From positions 1 through 53,583 of the forward strand of contig JAPZTS010000055.1 in the NCBI GenBank assembly GCA_027533185.1: a stretch of 53,583 bases of DNA. Direction: 5' to 3'. The notes beneath the pieces are model-generated. The model saw only the letters and a program-made list of their open reading frames with translations, was not told the origin of the DNA and did no database searches. The stretch comes from Leptospira sp. Lineage in GTDB: Bacteria > Spirochaetota > Leptospiria > Leptospirales > Leptospiraceae. A program made the position numbers and the translations under genes. Positions 43,616-50,862 of this stretch are shown in pieces (positions within the stretch are counted from its first letter, which is position 1; each line of letters opens with the position of its first letter).

Positions 43616-45088
43616 TTAAAACTGAAAGTAAATAAAGGGGGCTGAATTTTCCGGTGTAGCTAAATTTAATACAAGAAATAGAAAGGGATAGGCTGCGAAT
43701 TCTAAGTTAGCAGGGATTTCTTTCCATTTTCCTTTTTCAAAAATCCAGTAACCTAAAATATGCCCCGCACCAACGATGAGGACAGTCCAAATACAATCTT
43801 TCCACATATAAGGTCTCAGAATTCCCGACTGCAGCACAAAGATACCCTTCAAATGGATCCAGGCATTTTCCCAGGACAAAGACCGAAAGAAGATGGCTCC
43901 TAAAAAAAAGAGACTCGTCTGTAAAAAGTTTTGGAATATAAAAAGAATCGGTGACAGAATTTTTAAAAAAATAGCCTTTGATTCCCAAGTATCCTTCTTT
44001 TTCGGAAACATATCATTCCAAAATTCCTCGATGACATACCATACACCATTTAAAGAACCCCAAAAAACATAAGTCCATTGTGCTCCATGCCATACCCCAC
44101 TCACAAACATGGTGAACCATAAATTAAACTTACGTCTAATAGGTGTTACACGACTTCCTCCCATGGGAATGTAAACGTAATCCCTTAACCAAGAGTTAAG
44201 AGTCATATGCCACCTACGCCAAAAACCTGAAACCGTTGTTGCAATAAACGGCAAATTGAAGTTAGTTGGAAGTTTATATCCAAGAAGCTTTGCACTCCCG
44301 ATGGCCATATCCGAATAACCACTAAAGTCCAAATACACTTGAGTTCCTCCAAGAATCGCGCCAATGATTAAAGCATAACCATCATGACCAGCTGGATCTT
44401 GAAAGATCGTCTCAATCGTCGGTGCCATCCAATCAGATAGAACCGCTTTTTTAAAATACCCCAAAGCAAAGTACCGAATGGCCACCCGGAATTCAATCTC
44501 ATGAAATTCTTTCGGCGCATAGAGCTGGGGCATAAAGGTTCTTGCCGTAACGATAGGACCTGCCACGAGTTGTGGGAAAAAACTCACAAACAAAGCAAAC
44601 CGAACAAAGTCTCTTTCGGGAGCAATCTCTCGGCGGTATACATCGATTGTGTACGAAAGAGATTGAAAAGTAAAAAAGGAAATCCCAGCAGGCAAAATGA
44701 TCGAAAGGATAGGAACCCAATTGGCTCCAAACACTTCTCCCGTGATGGCATTAAAACTGTTTGCAAGAAAATTATAATATTTGAAAAATCCCAAGATAAA
44801 AACTAAGTTTGTTATCAAACTAAAATAGAGATAAAAAAGTCGGTACCTCTCCCGCTCCTCTTTATCCAATTTTAATCCAACAAAATAATCGATTGCTGTT
44901 GAGAGTAAAATGAGACCACCAAACCGGTAGTCCCAATTCATATAAAAAAAATAACTACAGACCAAAAGGAAGATATGTAAAATGCGGATTTCTTTTGTTT
45001 TTTCTCGAAATACCGCAGGGAAGAGATACCAAGCCGTAAAGAAGACAAAGATAAAGAAAACAAAGTATTCAAAATCCGAAAAAATCAA
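43616..45088 (-). CDS. MBOAT-family O-acyltransferase (AlgI/DltB-like)
   Basis: The 490-residue polytopic protein has about 10-12 membrane segments and the MBOAT hallmarks: DFSGYSDMAIGSAKLLGY, GFWRRWHMTLNSWLRDYVYIPMGG and FVSGVWHGAQWTYVFWG with the conserved active-site His. AlgI-like members transfer acyl (often acetyl) groups to polysaccharide across the inner membrane and usually have an SGNH/AlgJ partner; none is adjacent here. It heads the minus-strand operon leading to clpS. Substrate unknown; a surface glycan or lipid is likely. Confidence 0.92.
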   Translation of the reverse strand: MIFSDFEYFVFFIFVFFTAWYLFPAVFREKTKEIRILHIFLLVCSYFFYMNWDYRFGGLILLSTAIDYFVGLKLDKEERERYRLFYLYFSLITNLVFILGFFKYYNFLANSFNAITGEVFGANWVPILSIILPAGISFFTFQSLSYTIDVYRREIAPERDFVRFALFVSFFPQLVAGPIVTARTFMPQLYAPKEFHEIEFRVAIRYFALGYFKKAVLSDWMAPTIETIFQDPAGHDGYALIIGAILGGTQVYLDFSGYSDMAIGSAKLLGYKLPTNFNLPFIATTVSGFWRRWHMTLNSWLRDYVYIPMGGSRVTPIRRKFNLWFTMFVSGVWHGAQWTYVFWGSLNGVWYVIEEFWNDMFPKKKDTWESKAIFLKILSPILFIFQNFLQTSLFFLGAIFFRSLSWENAWIHLKGIFVLQSGILRPYMWKDCIWTVLIVGAGHILGYWIFEKGKWKEIPANLEFAAYPFLFLVLNLATPENSAPFIYFQF

Positions 45089-45219
45089 ATTTGTTGGATC
45101 TCCCCAGTTACCAGAGGTCTAGATTTTTGCAAAAAAAGTGGCTGTCAATCATTTCGACTTGCCATTCGGAGTTCTCTCGATTAAAATCTGTGACAAGGTT
45201 TTTCTTTCAAGGAGTATCT

Positions 45220-45726
45220 ATGAAACGGTTTTTAAATGTTTTACTCATCGGAGCTTTGTCTTTTGGTTTCTTAAGCAATTGTTTTGGGAAATTCGGATTG
45301 GTAAAGACAGTATATTCTATCAATGGAAATATCACTATCGGATCTGGAAAGTGGGTAGGATTTTTCCGAAGTGTACTCATGATTTTTCCCTTTTCTATCG
45401 CCTATTGGGTAGCAGGTTTAATCGATGTATTTATCTTCAACCTACTTGAGTTCTGGACCGATCGAAATCCCGTTGGTTATGCTGATTACGATCTAGACGG
45501 CAAATATGTAAAAGTATATGAACAAGAAGGTCAAAAACTTACATTTACTTACACAGAATGGGGAAAGGTTCTCCAGGTAGATTCTGAATCTAAGTATGGC
45601 AAGGACAGCGTTTACTTTCTAAAGGACAAACCTGAAAAAGCCTTCCGCAAAACCAATTCCGGTTACGTAGAAATTATCCCAACCAGTGGACCGATTCTTC
45701 CACCAGTTGCTGTAAAACAAATCTAA
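45220..45726 (+). CDS. DUF3332 family envelope protein
   Basis: The 168-residue product from the ATG at 45220 (AAGGAG at 45209-45214) has an N-terminal hydrophobic signal ending near FLSNC, which could be a lipobox (FGFLSNC). A second hydrophobic segment (residues about 48-72, RSVLMIFPFSIAYWVAGLIDVF) follows, then a hydrophilic beta-rich domain (DYDLDGKYVKVYEQEGQKLTFTY). The sequence fits the DUF3332 family from memory, whose members are small membrane proteins of unknown function. The upstream open frame from 45091 overlaps the divergent MBOAT promoter and is not used. It is probably monocistronic. Confidence 0.78.
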   Translation: MKRFLNVLLIGALSFGFLSNCFGKFGLVKTVYSINGNITIGSGKWVGFFRSVLMIFPFSIAYWVAGLIDVFIFNLLEFWTDRNPVGYADYDLDGKYVKVYEQEGQKLTFTYTEWGKVLQVDSESKYGKDSVYFLKDKPEKAFRKTNSGYVEIIPTSGPILPPVAVKQI

Positions 45727-45733
45727 GTTTTTC

Positions 45734-45757
45734 CTTGCCCCTAATTTTAGGGGCAAG
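45734..45757. repeat. perfect 10-bp palindromic hairpin
   Basis: CTTGCCCCTA (45734-45743) and TAGGGGCAAG (45748-45757) form a perfect stem with a 4-base loop, directly after the DUF3332 stop. It is not followed by a U-run on either strand, so it is a poor intrinsic terminator. It may act as a 3'-end stabiliser or attenuator before the lipoprotein gene. Confidence 0.6.
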
Positions 45758-45777
45758 TCCAATCCGATACTATCAAT

Positions 45778-46830
45778 ATGAACCGAGTCATCCTTGTAGC
45801 CACCGTACTTGGCATAATTGCCTGCCAATCTCCGATAAAACCCCTCTACAAGTCTTATAACGAAAAAATCAACTTAAATGATGTTAAGATGATTACAAAA
45901 TCGGAAGCTACACCTGCCGAAGAAGGTAAAAAAAACCCTCTCAACTTGGATCCCTGGATCCAAATCGAACAGTCCGAAAATAAAATTCCGTACATCCAAA
46001 TGGATCTTTTGTTTGAAGATTCTGGGCTCAATATCATCGAAGAAATCATTGAAGGTACTATCATTGAGCACCACATTATCGTTCTAAACCACAAAGGAGA
46101 AATCATCGCCAAACAACCTGTTAATTTTCAAGCCTATGAAATTGCCGAAACTAAAACAGAAGTTGTGCGAAATAAGGTTATCCTAGGGGAATCCAAACAA
46201 CCTATCAAAGTGAATAGTTTAGTTCCAGAAACTTCAGTCACGAGAGAGGCACAAGAAAGACAATATACAGACAAAGAATCTGTACCACAAGTTTTGATTT
46301 TGAATGAAAATAAGATTCCAAACCCAGGTGAATTTGTGAGTGTTTTTCTCGAACTCACATATATAAATCCGCATTTTGAAGAGAACTGCGATCCGAGTTC
46401 CAAAGCATGTGACCAAAGAAGAAAGAGTTTTTTTGAGGATATCGCCAAACGGAATCGTACCGAACTTGATAATCTAAAAATTAGTTATGTAAATGGAAAC
46501 ATAACGAATTTTCCAAGTCTCTCTCCAGAAGAGCTAACGAAATACAAACGGATGATCCAAGAACGGATTTCCAGGCAAGGTGGTTTTCTCAATCCAGAGT
46601 CTATTTCACCGAAGTACTTTTATAGAGAATGGAATCTCGTATCCGCTCCTAGATACTTCAAAGTCCAATCCATCGTTAAAAATGGAAAAACGATTTCCAC
46701 ATTGGAACCGGCTAAATCGGAACCGGAACCGGTCGTGGAAAAAGATAAAAAAGTCGCAGAAGAGCCTGACTCCATTTTTGAAAATCCAAAACATAGTATC
46801 CATAAAAAAAGAACGATTGTTACACCGTAA
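45778..46830 (+). CDS. hypothetical lipoprotein
   Basis: The 350-residue protein has a lipoprotein signal (MNRVILVATVLGIIAC, lipobox LGIIAC). A hydrophilic region with a beta-rich segment follows (YIQMDLLFEDSGLNIIEEII... FVSVFLELTYINP), then a helical stretch (FFEDIAKRNRTELDNL) and a Lys/Glu/Pro-rich tail (PAKSEPEPVVEKDKK). I recognise no domain. It stands alone on its strand, and its last codons contain the terminator for the opposing ssb gene. Surface or periplasmic location is inferred from the lipobox only. Confidence 0.78.
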   Translation: MNRVILVATVLGIIACQSPIKPLYKSYNEKINLNDVKMITKSEATPAEEGKKNPLNLDPWIQIEQSENKIPYIQMDLLFEDSGLNIIEEIIEGTIIEHHIIVLNHKGEIIAKQPVNFQAYEIAETKTEVVRNKVILGESKQPIKVNSLVPETSVTREAQERQYTDKESVPQVLILNENKIPNPGEFVSVFLELTYINPHFEENCDPSSKACDQRRKSFFEDIAKRNRTELDNLKISYVNGNITNFPSLSPEELTKYKRMIQERISRQGGFLNPESISPKYFYREWNLVSAPRYFKVQSIVKNGKTISTLEPAKSEPEPVVEKDKKVAEEPDSIFENPKHSIHKKRTIVTP

Positions 46831-46850
46831 ATACTTGGTATAACAATCGT
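46804..46850 (-). terminator. intrinsic terminator of ssb
   Basis: Read on the minus strand, ACGATTGTTA pairs with TAACAATCGT (46813-46822 and 46841-46850), extended by an ACC/GGT pairing inside, and is followed by a run of seven Ts (46804-46810). The sequence overlaps the end of the convergent lipoprotein gene. Confidence 0.8.
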
Positions 46851-46860
46851 ATGTTGCTCT

Positions 46861-47214
46861 TTATGCGGCCTTTCTCTCCTTTTTCGGTGAGCTGTCAAAT
46901 CTTACGGAAGATGCAACTACCTTTACTTTAGATCGGCTCTCACCTTCAGGAGTCTTCCAGCGGTTTTGCCTCAAGTTCCCCATAACAGTCACCTTACTTC
47001 CTTTTTTGAGGTATTCCGTACAATTTTCCCCAAGTTTTTCCCAAGCCTCTACATCAAAAAAGGAAACTTCTTCCTTTTCATTCTCTTCTCCTGAAGATGT
47101 TGGATGGTTTACTGCAACCGTAAAAGTTGTTAGTCCTTTTCCATTCGGAACTTTTTTCCCCTCTGGGTCGGCGGTTAAATTTCCATCCAAGATGATGTAC
47201 GATAGATTTCTCAT
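46861..47214 (-). CDS. ssb: single-stranded DNA-binding protein, short form
   Basis: This OB-fold protein of 117 residues has the SSB pattern: YIILDGNLTADPEGK at the start, FTVAVNHP, VSFFDVEAWEKLGENCTEYLKKGSKVTVMGNLRQNRW in the middle, then KVKVVASSVRF. It ends SSPKKERKAA and has no Gly/Pro-rich linker or acidic DDDIPF-type tail, the tip that recruits repair and replication partners. It is therefore either an accessory SSB or a lineage that lost the tail; a full-length SSB may exist elsewhere. AAAGGAA lies upstream of the ATG at suitable spacing. It is monocistronic, with its own terminator at 46804-46850. Confidence 0.92.
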   Translation of the reverse strand: MRNLSYIILDGNLTADPEGKKVPNGKGLTTFTVAVNHPTSSGEENEKEEVSFFDVEAWEKLGENCTEYLKKGSKVTVMGNLRQNRWKTPEGESRSKVKVVASSVRFDSSPKKERKAA

Positions 47215-47372
47215 TTCATTTTCCTTTAAACGTATTTAGGTGGCCACCTGGATTTAGAATGTAAGCAAGTAGAATTTTGGTATCCCTGGTTTTAATTTTT
47301 TTTAAAAAGTTCTTGCAATGATTGTAAAAAAATAAGTATGGACAGTTTCTCAAATTTTAGTCAAATTCGAGT

Positions 47373-48872
47373 GTGGGTTTACCAGTTTCCGAAATCTTAG
47401 AGATTTTAACATCCATCAGTCGAGAGCTTGTGTGCCTTCATAATGAAGATGGGTCATATATTTTTGTAAGCCCAAGTTCCGAACGTATCATTGGATACAA
47501 ACCAGAAGAACTTATTGGAAAATCGCCCTACGAATTCTTTCATCCAGATGACCAAAAGAGTATTCGAGAAAGAGCCCACAAACCGATCTTACTCGGAAAG
47601 GAAAATATTGTCTCTACCTTCCGATATAAACACAAAGACGGACATTATATTTGGCTACAATCTAAGAACAGACTCCTGCAACATCCCAAAACAAACGAAA
47701 GGTATATCCATACTGCTTCGATTGATGTGACAGAGAGGCAAACCGCAGAATTGAGTTTGGCTTTTGCGGAAGAAAAGTTTAGTGAATTGTTCTATGCCTC
47801 TCCTATCGGACTCGTACTCGCAAAGGGTGATGGAACTTTGGAAGACGTAAATCCTTCCTTTGCAAGATTTTTGGGATACGAACCATATGAACTTTTAGGA
47901 AAACATTTTTCTTCCATAAGCGAAGAGTCCACCTTGAGAAAAAACTTAGAATTTAAGAGCCAAGCAGACTTGGGAGAAAGGAATGGATATTCTTTAGAAA
48001 AACAATACATCCACAAAGATGGAAGCAAACGATGGGGATTTGTTACTGTGTCTGTTTTACGTGACCAAGATGGACAGATTACTTACCTTTTAGCCCAGGT
48101 TTTGGACATCCATGATCGAAAGAATAGTGAGTCAATGTTGACTCAGACAAATGAGAGCTTAAAACAGATTACGTCTAGTTTACTCAGCCAAAACAAACAA
48201 ATTCTATCCTTCAATCAAATCGTATCACACCATCTGAGAGCTCCGATCAGCAATTTGAAATCAATTATACAGCTGTTAGAGGAGACAAATAATCCATCAG
48301 AAAAAAAAGAATTAGAAGCTCACTTAAGTAAAATTGCGGACTCATTAGATTCTATCTTAGAAGATTTAATTGCAACAATTCGAATCCAAAAGGTCGATGC
48401 CCAACAATCGGAAATTCTAAGTATCGGTGAGACCTTTGAATTGGCAAAGAATCTTTTAAAGGATGAGATCGAAGCCAAACACTTAGAAATCCATACCGAT
48501 TTTTCAAAAGCACCAGAAATCCGATTCCCAAAAGAATTTTTGATCAGTATTTTTACAAATCTCATTTCGAATTCCATAAGGTTTTCGTCACAAACCCGTC
48601 GGCTCAAAATCGAAGTAAACAGCTCAAAACACCACCCTTATGTCGAAATAAAGTTTACTGACAATGGAATTGGAATTGATTTAGAAAGGTATGGAGATCA
48701 AGTTTTCCAATTGAGAAAGACCTTCCACAGAAATTCGAGCGGAAAGGGACTCGGTCTTTTTTTGATCCGATATAAAATGGAAACGATGGGCGGAAAAGTT
48801 ATGATCAAATCTCACTTGGATTCGTTCACATCTGTGATCCTACACTTTCCTATTTCCACTGAGGAAGTATGA
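47373..48872 (+). CDS. PAS-PAS sensor histidine kinase
   Basis: The 499-residue soluble kinase has two PAS domains with PAC segments (about residues 10-125 and 135-250). A HisKA domain follows with the phosphoacceptor His in FNQIVSHHLRAPISNLKSI. The HATPase_c domain has N box TNLISNSIRFS, G1 DNGIGI and G2 GKGLGLFLI. No transmembrane segment is visible, so it senses a cytoplasmic signal. The start is GTG 47373 without a clear ribosome binding site. It overlaps the single-domain receiver gene by 4 nt (ATGA), which is its likely partner. The signal bound by the PAS domains is unknown. Confidence 0.9.
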   Translation: MGLPVSEILEILTSISRELVCLHNEDGSYIFVSPSSERIIGYKPEELIGKSPYEFFHPDDQKSIRERAHKPILLGKENIVSTFRYKHKDGHYIWLQSKNRLLQHPKTNERYIHTASIDVTERQTAELSLAFAEEKFSELFYASPIGLVLAKGDGTLEDVNPSFARFLGYEPYELLGKHFSSISEESTLRKNLEFKSQADLGERNGYSLEKQYIHKDGSKRWGFVTVSVLRDQDGQITYLLAQVLDIHDRKNSESMLTQTNESLKQITSSLLSQNKQILSFNQIVSHHLRAPISNLKSIIQLLEETNNPSEKKELEAHLSKIADSLDSILEDLIATIRIQKVDAQQSEILSIGETFELAKNLLKDEIEAKHLEIHTDFSKAPEIRFPKEFLISIFTNLISNSIRFSSQTRRLKIEVNSSKHHPYVEIKFTDNGIGIDLERYGDQVFQLRKTFHRNSSGKGLGLFLIRYKMETMGGKVMIKSHLDSFTSVILHFPISTEEV

Positions 48873-49267
48873 ACCTTAAAATTTGTATTATTGATGATGA
48901 TACAATCTACCAGTTTACGACCAAAAAAATCATCGAAAAGGCTAGTATAACAGCTGACGTATCGATGTTCTCTGATCCCGAGGTGGCTTTAGCCTCCTTT
49001 AGGTCCTTTGATAACCCAGAATCCCAATTCCCAGACATTATCTTTCTGGATATCAACATGCCTTTTATGGATGGATGGCAATTTTTGAACTCATTCGAAC
49101 CCATCCAGGCAAAAATCCAGAAGAAAATCCATATCTTCCTCGTAAGTTCCTCTGTCGATGAGGCTGACACGCAAAGGGCCTCCGCCTGTAAACTCCTTTC
49201 TGGTTATATCTACAAACCTTTTACGAAAGAAAAACTCTTAAAGTCTTTAGAACATTTACAATCTTAG
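48869..49267 (+). CDS. single-domain response regulator (receiver only)
   Basis: This 132-residue CheY-like receiver has acidic residues IIDDD near residue 10, the phosphoacceptor Asp in IIFLDINMPFMDG, the Ser in FLVSSS and the Lys in YIYKPFTK. There is no output domain, so it must act by binding another protein or in a phosphorelay. GAGGAAGT precedes the start, and the 4-nt overlap with the PAS kinase marks it as that kinase's cognate partner. It resembles the receiver type found next to hybrid or PAS kinases in many Leptospira genomes. Downstream target unknown. Confidence 0.92.
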   Translation: MNLKICIIDDDTIYQFTTKKIIEKASITADVSMFSDPEVALASFRSFDNPESQFPDIIFLDINMPFMDGWQFLNSFEPIQAKIQKKIHIFLVSSSVDEADTQRASACKLLSGYIYKPFTKEKLLKSLEHLQS

Positions 49268-49314
49268 CTTGTCTTATTTTGAGAATTTAGTACAAGTATG
49301 ACCTGGTAGGTACT

Positions 49315-50862
49315 ATGGAAGCAATTATCTCTTGGGCAAAAATCAATCCTTCGCTTGCGGTTCTTTCCGGAGTATTTTTTTTCCTTTTGTTTGTTTTTAT
49401 CCGAGACATTACTCAAAAAAAACATACCATCCAACGGAATTTTCCAATTGTAGGCCACCTCCGTTACTTTCTAGAGATGATAGGACCTGAGCTCCGGCAG
49501 TATTGGGTTGCACACGATAAAGAAGAAAGACCTTTCGACAGAACAGAACGCAGCTGGATCTATGCAACCTCCAAAGGGCAAAATAATAATTTTGGCTTTG
49601 GATCAACGGAAGTCCAATATGAGCCAGGTTACCCGATCATCAAACATAAAGCATTTCCATTTCCAGAAGAGAAAGCCTTTATATACAATAATGATGCTAC
49701 TTGTATTCCTTCACTTAAAATCATTGGACCAAACAGACGTTATCCCTACCGTCCATATTCGATTATCAATATATCTGCAATGTCATTTGGTTCCCTTGGG
49801 AAAAATGCTGTCCGAGCATTAAACATCGGTGCAAGAGACGCAGGTGCCTTTCATAATACAGGTGAGGGTGGACTAAGTCCATACCACCAAGAAGGTGCCG
49901 ATGTTGTTTGGCAGATTGGAACTGGTTATTTTGGTGCGCGGGGAAAAGATGGAAAGTTTAGCCTGGATATATTAAAAGAGAAAGTATCCACTCACCCATC
50001 CGTAAAAATGATTGAAGTAAAATTATCTCAAGGCGCCAAACCTGGAAAAGGTGGAATTCTGCCAGCGATCAAGGTGAATGCAGAAATTGCTGCCATTAGG
50101 CATGTGGAAATGGGCAAGGATTGTATCTCACCTAATGCACATAGCGAATTCTCTTCTGTTCCGGAACTCATCAACTTCATTGAAAAAATTGCCGAAACGA
50201 CTGGTCTTCCTGTAGGAATCAAAAGTGCTGTTGGTGAAATAGATTTTTGGGAAGAATTGGCAAATGAAATGAAAAAGACAGGAAAAGGTCCTGACTTTAT
50301 CACGATTGATGGTGGAGAAGGTGGCACGGGTGCTGCTCCCCTAACCTATGCGGACCATGTTTCATTACCTTTTAAAATCGGTTTCCAAAGGGTCTATACC
50401 CTCTTTCAATCTCACAAACTTTCCGAACAGATTGTTTGGATTGGCGCAGGAAAACTTGGATTCCCTGACCGAGCCGTCGTTGCCATTGCCATGGGTTGTG
50501 ATCTTATCTATGTCGCACGCGAAGCCATGTTATCTATTGGATGTATCCAAGCTCAAAAATGTCATAACGACCACTGCCCAGCGGGTGTTGCAACTCAGAA
50601 CTGGTGGTTGCAGAGAGGTGTCGATCCGATTCTTAAGGGAAAGCGAGCCACCAAATACTTGCAAGGTTTTCGGAAGGAATTGTTATCCTTAGCTCATTCT
50701 TGTGGGTATGAGCACCCGAGTCAATTTACTGGAAAGGATATTGAAATCAGCCTTGGAATGAATAGATACCAACCTCTGGAAGACCTCCTGGGATATAAAA
50801 GAGATCCAGTGCACTTTACTCATCTGCAAGATTACACAGTGTTTCCAAAACGCCAGGTATAG
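49315..50862 (+). CDS. FMN-binding glutamate-synthase-like protein, membrane-anchored
   Basis: The 515-residue protein begins with one hydrophobic segment (about residues 12-30), then carries the FMN/TIM-barrel synthase domain of glutamate synthase. Landmarks are NISAMSFGSLGKNAVRALN, GEGGLSPYH, SQGAKPGKGGILP, ITIDGGEGGTGAAP and the 3Fe-4S cluster Cys set CIQAQKCHNDHCPAGVATQ. The amidotransferase and central domains of full GltB are missing, so it may use free ammonia or act on another substrate. An AGGT site precedes the ATG. Its stop directly precedes the next gene, so the cyclase below is probably co-transcribed. Confidence 0.9.
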   Translation: MEAIISWAKINPSLAVLSGVFFFLLFVFIRDITQKKHTIQRNFPIVGHLRYFLEMIGPELRQYWVAHDKEERPFDRTERSWIYATSKGQNNNFGFGSTEVQYEPGYPIIKHKAFPFPEEKAFIYNNDATCIPSLKIIGPNRRYPYRPYSIINISAMSFGSLGKNAVRALNIGARDAGAFHNTGEGGLSPYHQEGADVVWQIGTGYFGARGKDGKFSLDILKEKVSTHPSVKMIEVKLSQGAKPGKGGILPAIKVNAEIAAIRHVEMGKDCISPNAHSEFSSVPELINFIEKIAETTGLPVGIKSAVGEIDFWEELANEMKKTGKGPDFITIDGGEGGTGAAPLTYADHVSLPFKIGFQRVYTLFQSHKLSEQIVWIGAGKLGFPDRAVVAIAMGCDLIYVAREAMLSIGCIQAQKCHNDHCPAGVATQNWWLQRGVDPILKGKRATKYLQGFRKELLSLAHSCGYEHPSQFTGKDIEISLGMNRYQPLEDLLGYKRDPVHFTHLQDYTVFPKRQV

